Shown here piece by piece: positions 1-7,738 of a stretch of DNA of 64,000 bases. Source of the stretch: an uncultured Azospirillum sp. (lineage in GTDB: Bacteria; Pseudomonadota; Alphaproteobacteria; Azospirillales; Azospirillaceae); assembly GCF_946480385.1 (NCBI RefSeq), contig NZ_CAMLJP010000016.1:4639-68638 (forward strand). The letters are read 5' to 3'. Positions within the stretch are counted from its first letter, which is position 1; every line of letters begins with the position of its first letter. The position numbers and the translations under genes are program-made. Below the pieces are notes generated by a model. The model was given only the letters and a program-made list of their open reading frames with translations. It was not told where the DNA came from and searched no databases.

Positions 1-476
1 CCGAGCAGGAACAGCACCCGCCGCCCCTCCTCGGTGAAGGCGGCGCCGGTGGGATCGAACATCCGCTCGCCCGGCAGGCGGATGACGACACGGTCATCTT
101 CGCGCCGAACATCGACCACCGCCAGTTCCGCATTCGACCGCAGTTGGCTTCCCAGCAGGGCCGCCAGATAATGCAGGTCGATGGCCGCCCTGGCCTCCAC
201 CGCCTTGGCGTTGAAGGCGGCACTGGGGTCGGCGGTCCGGTCCGACGGGGTGCTGGCGGTCGACCGCGCGGCGGGGATCGCCTCCGCCACGCCCTTCGCC
301 AGACGGGTCCAGCGCTCCGCCTCCGGCTCGCTCATCGAATACATCAGAACGAAGAAGGCGAGCATCAGGGAGATCAGGTCGGTGAAGCTGATCAGCCACA
401 GCGTCTTGCGCTGGCCGCCGCGATCATCCGCTCCTGCTGCCCCGGTCTTGTTGATGACGCCCGGAATGCGGATCAT
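1..476 (-). CDS. MotB/OmpA-like stator-type protein, partial (C-terminus beyond window)
   Basis: The first 158 residues are visible and the gene runs off the window edge. Near residues 26-46 there is one membrane span with the pattern LWLISFTDLISLMLAFFVLM, followed by YSMSEPE. This resembles the MotB plug/TM region, including an Asp at the place of the MotB proton-channel Asp (FTDLIS). The visible end has a beta strand typical of the start of an OmpA-like peptidoglycan-binding domain (VVIRLPGERMFDPTGAAF). The ATG overlaps the stop of the preceding MotB-like gene by 4 nt (ATGA), so the two are probably translationally coupled and follow cheZ. By family it should anchor a MotA-type partner to the cell wall. 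Whether it serves the flagellum or another proton-driven machine cannot be decided here, because the next gene lies outside. Confidence 0.75.
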   Translation of the reverse strand, partial: MIRIPGVINKTGAAGADDRGGQRKTLWLISFTDLISLMLAFFVLMYSMSEPEAERWTRLAKGVAEAIPAARSTASTPSDRTADPSAAFNAKAVEARAAIDLHYLAALLGSQLRSNAELAVVDVRREDDRVVIRLPGERMFDPTGAAFTEEGRRVLFLL

Positions 477-1288
477 TTCCGCACCTCCGTCTTCCCTGCC
501 TTGGGAGCCAGCCTGGGGTCCGGCTTTTTGGCGGCCCCATCCTCGTCCCAGCGCAGGGAGAACAGCAGGCGCACGCCGCCCGGCTCACCACGCTCGATCC
601 CGATGGTGACGTTTCCGACCGGAGCCCCATCCTCGACCAGCGCGCGGGCCAGAACGCCGGCACGGGCGACCGGCCCCGGCGGCTGGCTGGGCGTGCCCGT
701 CGGCCCGATGCCGAGAAGCGCGTCCAGTTCCACCCGCTCACCCTGGCGCGACTGGCGCAGGGCATCGGCAACGCGGTCGATCAGGCCCTGGCGATCCGGC
801 CGCAGGATCATGGTGCCGGGAACGAACAGGTCGTCGGCCGGCAGCCGAACCTCCAGCAGCTGGCCGGGGGCGACCACCTCCACCTTGGCGACCGCCACCG
901 CGGTGGCGAACAGGGTGCCGACATCCTCCAGCCGCTGCACGGCGAAGACGGTCCCGGCGCGGGAGGCCACCGGTTCGGCGCCCTCGCGCAGGCGCGGGTC
1001 GATGACGAAGCTGGGAAAGGTCCGCTCCAGCGAGGCGGCGACCGCCTTCACCTTCTGCACCGTCTGCACCGAATTGGCGTTCAGCACGATGAAGAAGACC
1101 AGAAGCAGCAGGAACAGCGACAGCAGAAGCAGGATGCTGCCGTTGTTCGGGTTGGCATGCCCACCAATGCCGACACCGCCGACCCGGGGGACCCGCAGCG
1201 GCGGCAGCCCGGCGTTCCCCGTCCCCAGTCCTGCACCTTGGGCCGGGTGGCCGCCGGTGGGCCTGCTGATGGGTGCGCCGGGAAGCAT
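473..1288 (-). CDS. MotB/OmpA-like membrane-anchored protein lacking the channel Asp
   Basis: This 271-residue protein has a Gly/Pro-rich N-terminus, one hydrophobic span at about residues 52-70 (ILLLLSLFLLLLVFFIVLNA) and a periplasmic part with OmpA/MotB-like strands (PGQLLEVRLPADDLFVPGTM). Unlike its downstream neighbour it has no acidic residue in the membrane span, so it should not conduct protons by itself. It starts 4 nt after the cheZ stop and overlaps the next gene by 4 nt, giving a tight cheZ-motB-like-motB-like operon. No strong ribosome binding site is visible, which fits coupling to cheZ translation. I infer a structural or regulatory stator partner. The family assignment rests on topology and the OmpA-like strand pattern and is weaker than for the downstream gene. 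Confidence 0.6.
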   Translation of the reverse strand: MLPGAPISRPTGGHPAQGAGLGTGNAGLPPLRVPRVGGVGIGGHANPNNGSILLLLSLFLLLLVFFIVLNANSVQTVQKVKAVAASLERTFPSFVIDPRLREGAEPVASRAGTVFAVQRLEDVGTLFATAVAVAKVEVVAPGQLLEVRLPADDLFVPGTMILRPDRQGLIDRVADALRQSRQGERVELDALLGIGPTGTPSQPPGPVARAGVLARALVEDGAPVGNVTIGIERGEPGGVRLLFSLRWDEDGAAKKPDPRLAPKAGKTEVRK

Positions 1289-1292
1289 GGCG

Positions 1293-2000
1293 TCAGTCGA
1301 AGCTGGCCAGCAGACGGTCGATCTCGTCCTGGTCCATGGCGTTGCCCGGCATCTGCGGCCCGTGCAGAAGCTGCTTGTCCGCCTCTTCCTCGGTCATCGG
1401 CTCGTAATGGACTGCGGCCTCCGCGCCCTCGGCCGCCAGCTTGGCCAGCCGCGGGGCGTGGTTCTGCCGCACTTCGCTGCCGAAGGCGGCGACGATCATG
1501 TCGACCTTCGATTCGATGTGCTTCAGCGTCCGCACCACCTTGCTGATGCGCTGGCCGGTAATGTCCTGGAAGTTGCATGCCTCGTAGATCTTGGTGATCT
1601 GGTCGTTCAGCTTCGCCGAGTTGTCCGCGTCCGTCTGGCCGGCGATGGCGCCGATGGCGTCGCAGGCGTCGAAGATGGCGAAGGTCGCCTTCTCGGTCGC
1701 GCCGATCACCGCATCCAGCTCGTCAGTTGCGGTGCGGATATGCTCGTCGCGGATTTCGGCCGGCTGCAGCGCCGCGATTTCCTGCTTGGCCGTCTCGATG
1801 AACTTGGCGAGGTCCACGACCTCCTTGTAGAGGCGCAGGTCGGTGGCGGAGATGTCGCCATCCATGCTGCCCAGGATGTTGCGGACGATGTCCGTCACCT
1901 CGTCGCGCGACAGCGGCGTCGCGGCTTCCGCGAAGGCGGAGTCGAGGCGCTGTCTCAGAAGCTTCTGTTCCGTCACGGCGGATTGGGCGGAGAAGGTCAT
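1293..2000 (-). CDS. cheZ: Chemotaxis protein phosphatase CheZ
   Basis: CheZ removes phosphate from CheY-P at the flagellar switch or chemoreceptor pole. The 235-residue protein is helical and carries the CheZ active-site segment CNFQDITGQRISKVV at residues 142-156; D146 and Q150 match the catalytic Asp and Gln of enteric CheZ. The C-terminus QDEIDRLLASFD looks like the CheZ tail that binds CheY-P. I chose the ATG at 2000 because the protein from there has the expected CheZ length; upstream residues in the open frame are Pro/Arg-rich and do not look coding. Two MotB-like genes follow directly. CheZ is patchy in alphaproteobacteria, many of which rely on phosphate-sink CheYs, so its presence is informative about the chemotaxis wiring. 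Confidence 0.9.
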   Translation of the reverse strand: MTFSAQSAVTEQKLLRQRLDSAFAEAATPLSRDEVTDIVRNILGSMDGDISATDLRLYKEVVDLAKFIETAKQEIAALQPAEIRDEHIRTATDELDAVIGATEKATFAIFDACDAIGAIAGQTDADNSAKLNDQITKIYEACNFQDITGQRISKVVRTLKHIESKVDMIVAAFGSEVRQNHAPRLAKLAAEGAEAAVHYEPMTEEEADKQLLHGPQMPGNAMDQDEIDRLLASFD

Positions 2001-2283
2001 CGGGCGTGTCCAGCGAAAGGGGCAAGGCCTTGGCGGAATATGCCGGAACCACCCCGGTCCGCGCCCTCCAGCGAGCGCCCGTCGAGTGCCCTTGCGGCGG
2101 AGGTTCGACGCTCCGTCCGATCGTGGCGCCCAACCGTCCCAGGAACTGTCCGAGCCGACCAAGCCTAGGGTCGCGAGGGTTAATAGCCCGTAAAGAGGAC
2201 CATACCGCAGTTCCCATGGCGCCGCCGAAGTTGCGGGCGCGCCACAGTGTGGCCCATGCGACCGTATTGGGGCAGGACTGGGC

Positions 2284-2412
2284 TCAGAACAGCCCGGCGG
2301 CGGCCGGGGCACCAAGAAGCGCCGCCAGGACCAGCAGGGTGACGGCAATCAGCCGCTCCGCGGTCGACCAGCGTTTCCAGTCCTTTCTGAAGCTTTTCAG
2401 TTCGTCGGCCAT
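2284..2412 (-). CDS. Small single-span membrane protein, 42 aa
   Basis: A 42-codon frame begins MADELKSFRKDWKRWSTAER and is followed by a hydrophobic stretch (LIAVTLLVLAALLG) ending shortly after. The ATG is preceded by GGAAGG at 6 nt spacing, a good ribosome binding site. The layout of a charged amphipathic N-terminus, one transmembrane helix and a very short tail is typical of bacterial small membrane proteins. It stands alone: cheZ starts about 280 nt downstream on the same strand and a patatin gene starts upstream on the other strand. I do not recognise a family and the function is unknown. It could be a chance frame, but the ribosome binding site and clean topology argue for a real gene. 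Confidence 0.5.
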   Translation of the reverse strand: MADELKSFRKDWKRWSTAERLIAVTLLVLAALLGAPAAAGLF

Positions 2413-2742
2413 GGCGAGCCTTCCGGGTTCGGGGACTACACTGCAACGCAACGAAATTGCATCGGGTCCAGTTGACGCATGGTTAAAATCAGCTGGGATG
2501 ACGATCATACCTTCGTACTGGCACAGAAATGCCACAGTCACGCCCCTGCGTCCGATGATCCAGGTCAAAGATTGGATAAATTTTCGTCATTTGCCATTTC
2601 ACCTACGGCGATCGCCGGCACTCCGGTGGCGTGCCACTTCAGGCAGCTTCCGATACCGGGCGGCGATGCCTAGATGATAAGCTCTAGATCAAGCCTCCGA
2701 TCCGTTATCGGACTCTCGTGGGGGCACTGACGGGGGTAGCGG
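2413..2742. other. Intergenic region between the 42-aa gene and the patatin gene
   Basis: 330 nt without a convincing gene, more AT-rich than its surroundings. It holds the divergent control regions of the small membrane protein and the patatin gene. A short inverted repeat is listed separately. I see no RNA gene or terminator with confidence. Confidence 0.6.
2519..2534. repeat. Inverted repeat TGGCA-6-TGCCA, candidate operator
   Basis: Arms TGGCA and TGCCA are separated by CAGAAA, with flanking ACTG/CAGT partly extending the symmetry. It lies about 105 nt upstream of the 42-aa gene and 210 nt upstream of the patatin gene. It could be a protein-binding site or a small hairpin; no regulator is identifiable. 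Confidence 0.25.
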
Positions 2743-3738
2743 ATGGCGAAGGGAACCGACCTGAAGATCGGGCTTGCGCTGGGCAGCGGCGCCGCGCGCG
2801 GTTGGGCGCACATCGGCGTCCTGCGTGCGCTGGAGGAGATCGGGATCAAGCCCGACATCATCTGCGGAACCTCCATCGGGGCGGCGGTCGGAGCCGCCTA
2901 TCTGACCGACCAGATGGACGAGTTGCAGTCCTGGGCGCAGAAGATGGGCTGGCTGGGCATGCTGGGCATCATCGACCTCACCTTCCGCCGCGGCGGTCTG
3001 GTCGCCGCCGAGAAGGCGTTCGGCCGCTTCGACAACGAACGCAGCAACGTCCTAATCGAAGACCTGCCCCTGCCCTTCGCCACCGTCGCCACCGACCTGT
3101 CGACCGGGCGCGAGATGTGGCTGCGCGACGGCCCGCTGATGTCGGCGGTGCTGGCGTCGGCCGCCATGCCCGGCCTGTTTCCGGCGGTGCGGCGCGACCA
3201 TCACCTGCTGGTCGACGGCGCGCTGGTCAATCCGGTGCCGGTCTCGCTGTGCCGGGCCCTCGGGGCCGACGTGGTGGTGGCGGTCAATTTGAACAGCGAG
3301 TTGTCGCCGCTGGGCCGGCCGAACGGCCGCGGCAAACCGGAAGGAGCCAGGGCGGTGTCGGCCAAGGTGCCGGAGCCGATGGTCGCCGGCGGCGATGCCG
3401 GCTCGCCCGCCTTTTCTCAGCTGACCAGCCAGATCTCCACTTGGCTTGGCCGCAAGCCCACCCGGCGGACCCGTTTCCTGGCCGATCAGATCGACGACGC
3501 CCAGGCCCACAAGCCGATGCCGAACGCCCTTGAGGTGATGGCGGGATCCATCGACATCATGCAGGACCGCATCACCCGCTCGCGGCTGGCCGGCGAACCG
3601 CCGGACGTGCTGATCGCGCCGCGGCTGGCCCATATCGGCATCCTGGAGTTCGACCGCGCAGCGGAGGCGGTGGAGATCGGCCATGCCGCCGCCTCGATGC
3701 TGCGTCCGTCCATCGAACTTGCACTGCGCCGTGCCTGA
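2743..3738 (+). CDS. Patatin-like phospholipase (RssA-type)
   Basis: A 331-residue patatin-family serine hydrolase that should cleave acyl esters of phospholipids or related lipids. It has the oxyanion-hole glycine loop LGSGAARG (13-20), the nucleophile elbow GTSIG with S44, and the dyad aspartate in VDGA (D158). There is no signal peptide, so it is probably cytoplasmic or associated with the inner face of the membrane. The insert around residues 187-225 is low-complexity and varies in this family. The start ATG has a G-rich ribosome binding site (GGGGGTAGCGG). The gene stands alone, followed after 95 nt by a secreted protease gene. A second, differently built patatin lies at 28.5 kb. The true substrate cannot be read from sequence. 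Confidence 0.88.
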   Translation: MAKGTDLKIGLALGSGAARGWAHIGVLRALEEIGIKPDIICGTSIGAAVGAAYLTDQMDELQSWAQKMGWLGMLGIIDLTFRRGGLVAAEKAFGRFDNERSNVLIEDLPLPFATVATDLSTGREMWLRDGPLMSAVLASAAMPGLFPAVRRDHHLLVDGALVNPVPVSLCRALGADVVVAVNLNSELSPLGRPNGRGKPEGARAVSAKVPEPMVAGGDAGSPAFSQLTSQISTWLGRKPTRRTRFLADQIDDAQAHKPMPNALEVMAGSIDIMQDRITRSRLAGEPPDVLIAPRLAHIGILEFDRAAEAVEIGHAAASMLRPSIELALRRA

Positions 3739-3833
3739 CCTGTTGCGCTGGAGACCTTGCTCGTATTTCGTATAAGCGGTAGTCCGGAATCCCTCTGGAC
3801 AACCTCAACGACCGCCGCGAGAACCGAGCGTCC

Positions 3834-5414
3834 ATGAGCCAGTCTGCGCTGACCGCCAGCATTTCCGCCCTGCTCGCCAGCGGGACGCCGCATTGGGGCA
3901 ACAACGGCACCGTGCTGAACGGGAGTTCCGTCGGCGCCGCCGTGACCGTGACCTATGGCTTCCTGACCAGCGCGCGGCAAATCTCCACCGCCGACGCCGC
4001 GGGTTTCGCCGCCATGAACAGCGCCCAGCAGGCTGCCGTCCGGCAGGCGCTGGCGGCCTGGAGCACAGTCGCCAACATCACCTTCACCGAGATCACCAAC
4101 CCCACCGCCGCGGACGTCGCCTTCGGCACCAACCGTCAGTACGGCCAGTCGGCGGCCTATGCCTATTACCCCTCCACCGCCAGCCAGGGCGGTCAGGTGT
4201 TCCTGGCCAACGACAGTTCCACGAACACCAACCCGACGGCGGGCAGCTACGGCTACATGACGATCATCCACGAGATCGGCCATGCGCTGGGCCTGAAGCA
4301 CCCCGGCAACTACAATGCCGGATCGGACGAGGGGACGGAGGGTCCGTACCTGTCGTCGGCTGAGGACAATTATGCCTATAGCATCATGTCCTACAACGAC
4401 AGCGACGCCCTGCCGTCCGGCACCTATCTGACCGGCCCCAGCCTCTATGACATCGCGGCGATCCAGTATCTCTACGGCGCCAACATGGCGGCCGCCCCCG
4501 GCGACAACAGCTATACGCTGAACACCGGCAGCTTCATTACCCTTTGGGATCCCAACGGGCACAACAGCCTGAACGGTAGCGCCCAGACGGCATCCTTGTC
4601 GTTGGATCTGCGCGACGGACAGTTCAGCAGCGCCGGCTCCACCACCTTTCTGGCGCTTGCCTACGGCACGAAAATTCAGCAGGCGATCGGCGGCAGTGGC
4701 AACGACAGCTTCACCGTCAACAGCCTGGGCGACGTGCTGGACGGCGGCGCCGGCACCGATACGGTCATGTTCAGCGGCAGCCGCGCGCAATACAGCATTC
4801 AACAGCTGGACAGCAGCCGGTACATCGTCAACGGCGCCAACGGCACCGACATCCTGACCAACATCGAGTATCTGCGCTTTTTCGACAGCAGCAGCGCGCT
4901 GTCGGCCACTGTGTCCGGCAGCTTCGACACCCTGCGCTACATCGCGTCGAATGGCGACCTGATCGCCGCGTTCGGCACCGACACGGCGGCGGCAGCGCAG
5001 CATCTCGCCAACTCCGGCGTTTACGAAGGTCGCAGCCTGAGTGGATTCGACCCCTACAATTATCTGGCCGGCTATGGCGATCTGATGTCGGCCTTCGGAA
5101 CCGATGCCACTGCGGCGACCCGTCACTTCATTGATTTCGGCTATCGCGAGGGCCGCAACTCCAGCCTGTTCGACACGCTCTCCTACGAAGCCAGCAATCC
5201 CGACCTGATCGCCGCCTTCGGCAACAACCGCGAGGCCGTGGAACTGCATTACATCCAGTTCGGCCGTTTCGAGGGAAGGTCTCTCGGCAGATTCAACGCC
5301 GCCGCCTATCTGGCCGCCAACCCGGACGTCAACGCCGCCGTCGGCGGCAGCCTGTCCGGCGCCCGGCAGCATTATGTCAGCTTCGGCTATGCCGAAGGGC
5401 GGGCGCTGGCCTGA
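3834..5414 (+). CDS. Secreted serralysin-type (M10) zinc metalloprotease with C-terminal 41-aa repeats
   Basis: A 526-residue M10 peptidase. The zinc site HEIGHALGLKH spans residues 146-156 and the Met-turn SIMSYND has M185, both as in serralysin. There is no Sec signal peptide, consistent with type I secretion of this family. Serralysins normally carry several RTX nonapeptides; here only one good GGSGND-like turn (286-291) and a GGAGTD remain. The last 163 residues are instead four back-to-back repeats of 41, 41, 41 and 40 residues (364-526), with consensus F-D-x3-Y-x-A-x3-DL-x2-AFG, then A-x2-H, and EGRS. No ABC/HlyD/TolC export genes are adjacent, so export must use a system encoded elsewhere. 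The gene is flanked by unrelated genes and appears monocistronic. Confidence 0.88.
   Translation: MSQSALTASISALLASGTPHWGNNGTVLNGSSVGAAVTVTYGFLTSARQISTADAAGFAAMNSAQQAAVRQALAAWSTVANITFTEITNPTAADVAFGTNRQYGQSAAYAYYPSTASQGGQVFLANDSSTNTNPTAGSYGYMTIIHEIGHALGLKHPGNYNAGSDEGTEGPYLSSAEDNYAYSIMSYNDSDALPSGTYLTGPSLYDIAAIQYLYGANMAAAPGDNSYTLNTGSFITLWDPNGHNSLNGSAQTASLSLDLRDGQFSSAGSTTFLALAYGTKIQQAIGGSGNDSFTVNSLGDVLDGGAGTDTVMFSGSRAQYSIQQLDSSRYIVNGANGTDILTNIEYLRFFDSSSALSATVSGSFDTLRYIASNGDLIAAFGTDTAAAAQHLANSGVYEGRSLSGFDPYNYLAGYGDLMSAFGTDATAATRHFIDFGYREGRNSSLFDTLSYEASNPDLIAAFGNNREAVELHYIQFGRFEGRSLGRFNAAAYLAANPDVNAAVGGSLSGARQHYVSFGYAEGRALA
4923..5411 (+). repeat. Four tandem 41-residue repeats in the protease C-terminus
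   Basis: Repeat units begin at residues 364, 405, 446 and 487 (F-D or F-N) and end in EGRSL, EGRNS, EGRSL and EGRAL. The period is exactly 41 codons and the last copy ends at the stop codon. The DNA copies have diverged, so this is old protein-level duplication and not slippage. Similar EGRS-ending repeats occur in alphaproteobacterial secreted proteins, to my recollection. Confidence 0.85.
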
Positions 5415-5438
5415 GGGAAATGGGCGAAGGGGCGGCGC

Positions 5439-6410
5439 TCACTGCGCCGGCCACATCCAGGTCAGTTCATGCTTGTTGTGGTGCAGGTGGATCACCCGGC
5501 CGCCGGGGATGGCAGCGAAGGCGCGGGCGGTTTCGTGGTCGGTTTCCGCCTGGAACTTCAGCGTGCAGATGAAGCGCTTTGCCAGCCCGCTGTCCATCCA
5601 CTCCTTCACCAGCCGCAGCAGCCGGGTCGGGTAGCAGATCACGTCGCAGCACAGCCAGTCCACCGGGCCGACCGCCGCCGGCTTCAGGCCAAAGGCGCTT
5701 TCCTGGCGGATTTCCACCCGCGGCAGGGCGGCGATGGCGGGGTCGAGCGGCGCCTTGTCGACGCTGACCACCGACGCCCCCAGTTCGTGCAGCACCCAGG
5801 TCCAGCCACCCGGACAGGCGCCGAGGTCGAGGCAGCGGTCGCCCGGCCCCGGCTGCTCCCCGAACAGGGTCAGCGCCTCCCACAGCTTCAGATAGGCGCG
5901 GTTGGGTGGCACCGTGCGGTTCTCGACGAAGGTCACCTCGCCGTTGCGGAAGGGGCTGGAGCAGCGCGCGGCGGCGATGATGGTGAACTCGTCCGTCAGC
6001 GTCCAGGAGCCCAGCGGCGCCGTTGGCAGGGGCGACGGAAAGACCACCGGCTTGGCCGACACGTGCGGCAGGTTCTCCTGGATCAGGGCGGCGCGGCGGT
6101 GATGCCGCTGCGACCACAGAGCCCAATTGCGCTGGATCCCGCGCAGAGCCTTGGCACCGCCCTTGATCGAGGAAAATTCGATCCGCACCGGGTCGTACCA
6201 GATGTTCTGCGCCCAGGCGGCCGGCCGGGCCGGGCCGTCGACGAAGACCAGCCGGCCGTCGACCGACGCAACCTCCCCCAACTCCGCCACCAGATCGTCG
6301 AGAAAGCCGTCCGCCGCCAGATAGACCGTCTGGCCAAGCGGGGTCACCACCGCGCCCGGTGAGGGCTGCGGGGCATTATCGGGGGCGTTTTTGGGGGTGC
6401 TGTCGTCCAT
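5439..6410 (-). CDS. rlmM: RlmM-like 23S rRNA 2'-O-ribose methyltransferase
   Basis: A 323-residue FtsJ-fold SAM-dependent methyltransferase resembling RlmM, which methylates the 2'-OH of a cytidine in 23S rRNA (C2498 in E. coli). The SAM loop is CLDLGACPGGWTWVLHELGA, followed by the acidic VVSVDKAPLDP, the catalytic-type Asp in DWLCCDV and Lys in FICTLKFQ. The N-terminal third (TVYLAADGFLDDLVAELGEV onward) matches the THUMP-like part of RlmM. I chose the ATG at 6410 because residues encoded upstream are Gly/Ser-rich filler; an alternative start lies at 6452. It converges on the protease gene with 24 nt between stops. It could act on another rRNA or tRNA site, but the domain order favours RlmM. 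Confidence 0.82.
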   Translation of the reverse strand: MDDSTPKNAPDNAPQPSPGAVVTPLGQTVYLAADGFLDDLVAELGEVASVDGRLVFVDGPARPAAWAQNIWYDPVRIEFSSIKGGAKALRGIQRNWALWSQRHHRRAALIQENLPHVSAKPVVFPSPLPTAPLGSWTLTDEFTIIAAARCSSPFRNGEVTFVENRTVPPNRAYLKLWEALTLFGEQPGPGDRCLDLGACPGGWTWVLHELGASVVSVDKAPLDPAIAALPRVEIRQESAFGLKPAAVGPVDWLCCDVICYPTRLLRLVKEWMDSGLAKRFICTLKFQAETDHETARAFAAIPGGRVIHLHHNKHELTWMWPAQ

Positions 6411-6532
6411 GCCCCACGGGCTACCGCCGCCGGCCGCCGAATGCAAGCGCAAGGATGCTGGCCCCCCCTTTCGAACGGGCGCGAAGGGGGTTGTGACAAA
6501 GCGTCGCGAAAGCTCTTATATGCGATCGGTTC

Positions 6533-6574
6533 GCAATAGCGGCATTGACAACGATTCTCACTCTCAGCTATTGC
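6533..6574 (+). promoter_or_regulatory. Fur-like box and inverted repeat upstream of bfd
   Basis: A 15-bp site TGACAACGATTCTCA (6546-6560) fits the 7-1-7 Fur pattern (TGANAAT-n-ATTNTCA) with one or two mismatches. It overlaps a TTGACA -35-like hexamer at 6545-6550. Longer arms GCAATAGC (6533-6540) and GCTATTGC (6567-6574) flank it symmetrically. The bfd start lies 43 nt downstream. Iron-responsive repression by Fur or a relative (Irr, Mur) is the inference. Confidence 0.6.
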
Positions 6575-6617
6575 TGGACGCAGGATACGCTCCGCAACCT
6601 ACCGTCGCCGAGGGCTA

Positions 6618-6899
6618 ATGTACGTCTGCATCTGCCATGCGTTGAACGACAAGAAGGTCAAGGCCGCGCTGGATCAAGGCGCCACGACCCCGGCCTCGGT
6701 GTTCCGCCATCACAATTGCCAAGTCCAATGCGGCAAATGCGTGCCCACCATGCGCAGCATGGCCAGCGAGCACCGCGCCGTCATGGCCCAACAGGCCGCC
6801 ATTGCCGCGACGCCGGTGGCCGCCCCCTGCTGCGGCATGGCGATGCCGGAGCCGGCCAATGCCGAAACCATCCCCGCCTACGCCGTTGCGGCCGAGTGA
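6618..6899 (+). CDS. bfd: Bacterioferritin-associated [2Fe-2S] ferredoxin
   Basis: A 93-residue Bfd-like protein that in characterised systems reduces the mineral core of bacterioferritin to release iron. The start MYVCICHALNDKKVKAAL and the second pair CGKCVPTM give the four Bfd cluster cysteines C4, C6, C38 and C41, with the same spacing as E. coli Bfd. An extra cysteine C34 and a Cys-Cys pair in an Ala/Pro-rich tail (residues about 70-93) are additions to the usual 64-residue family length. No bacterioferritin gene is adjacent. A Fur-like box precedes it, which fits induction under iron limitation. Confidence 0.88.
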   Translation: MYVCICHALNDKKVKAALDQGATTPASVFRHHNCQVQCGKCVPTMRSMASEHRAVMAQQAAIAATPVAAPCCGMAMPEPANAETIPAYAVAAE

Positions 6900-7372
6900 C
6901 CACACGCACGAACGCTCTACCACTTCCGACTTTCTGCCCGGTTTGAGGGGTACAACCTCGCCTTTAGGCTGCGACAGATTGCGCGCCATCTATGATTTTT
7001 GGGCGGATTGACCCTGCCCTGCCAATCCGGCACAAAAGCGTCACCAAAACAAAAGAACGTCGTCAAAAAGGCGGCGTATAAAAAGCGCCAACGGGCCGGA
7101 TGAAACCGGCCCTGGAGGAAACGCAATCCAACCAGGAAGACTTCCTCGGCCACCGGGTTTGCCTTGTCCTTTTCGGGCCGGGGCAACCCGGCGGGATTTG
7201 GATTCGGCCTGATATCCCGCAACTGCTAAATCGCACTGCAAAATCGTTGCCGCTTCTCCCAAAGAGGCTGTGACGACTGCGCTTCCGGTGCGTTTGCGCA
7301 GTATCGGCGCGGGGCTATCCTGCCAGCCTGCCGAGAGGTCAAAAACGGTTGAGGATCAAAGGAGGACATCTC
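6900..7372. other. 473-nt intergenic region with several stem-loops
   Basis: There is no convincing protein gene. Visible stems include GGGCCGG-loop-CCGGCCC near 7090-7110, CCGGGTTTGCC pairing with GGCAACCCGG near 7150-7195, and GAGG-GTACAA-CCTC near 6945-6957. An A-rich stretch (7040-7080) contains CGTATAAAAAG. The region could hold the bfd terminator, the promoter of the following small gene, or an unannotated small RNA. I do not recognise an RNA family. Confidence 0.4.
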
Positions 7373-7678
7373 ATGAGCCGCCGCAACCGGCAAGCCTTCG
7401 ACACGTTGAGCCGTGATCTCGTGCTGCGCGCCACCGACCGCATGGAAACCCTGCGATCCATGGTGGAGCGTGCGGACAGCGACCGGCGAGAGACGTGGGA
7501 GCGCACGCTCGACCGCCTCCGCGGCCTGAACAATCGCGCCATCGCCCGCATCGAGGCCACCCATATGGCCGATGACGACGCCTGGCCCTTCGCCCGCGCC
7601 CAAGCCGACCAAGCGATGATGGAACTGATGCGCGCGCTGGACGACTTCGACGGCCATCTGCGCCTACTGGCCGCCTGA
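7373..7678 (+). CDS. Small helical protein of unknown function, 101 aa
   Basis: The ATG at 7373 follows an excellent ribosome binding site (AAAGGAGG, 7 nt spacing), which decides the start over an in-frame codon at 7349. The product is highly charged and predicted helical (SRRNRQAFDTLSRDLVLRAT near the N-terminus), without cysteines, a signal peptide or a membrane span. A perfect palindromic terminator follows within 30 nt. I do not recognise a family. It is preceded by a long structured intergenic region and converges on era. Codon use and the strong translation signals make it a probable real gene of unknown role. Confidence 0.7.
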   Translation: MSRRNRQAFDTLSRDLVLRATDRMETLRSMVERADSDRRETWERTLDRLRGLNNRAIARIEATHMADDDAWPFARAQADQAMMELMRALDDFDGHLRLLAA

Positions 7679-7704
7679 GGCTTTCCACCGGCCCCAGAAT
7701 GGAA

Positions 7705-7732
7705 AAGGCCCTCTCCCGCGGGAGAGGGCCTT
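7705..7732. terminator. Bidirectional stem-loop terminator between the 101-aa gene and era
   Basis: A perfect 28-nt palindrome (AAGGCCCTCTCCCG and its complement) with flanking A and T residues on either side. It sits 26 nt after the plus-strand stop and 6 nt after the minus-strand era stop, so it can serve both. Confidence 0.8.
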
Positions 7733-7738
7733 CGTCGT

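Noticed and set aside
144..2168. 674-codon plus-strand frame over cheZ and the MotB-like genes
   Set aside because: Shadow frame; the minus strand has three coherent, overlapping family members.
6917..7222. 101-codon minus-strand frame in the intergenic region after bfd
   Set aside because: No ribosome binding site, odd composition (Arg/Pro/Phe mix) and no recognisable fold; treated as non-coding.
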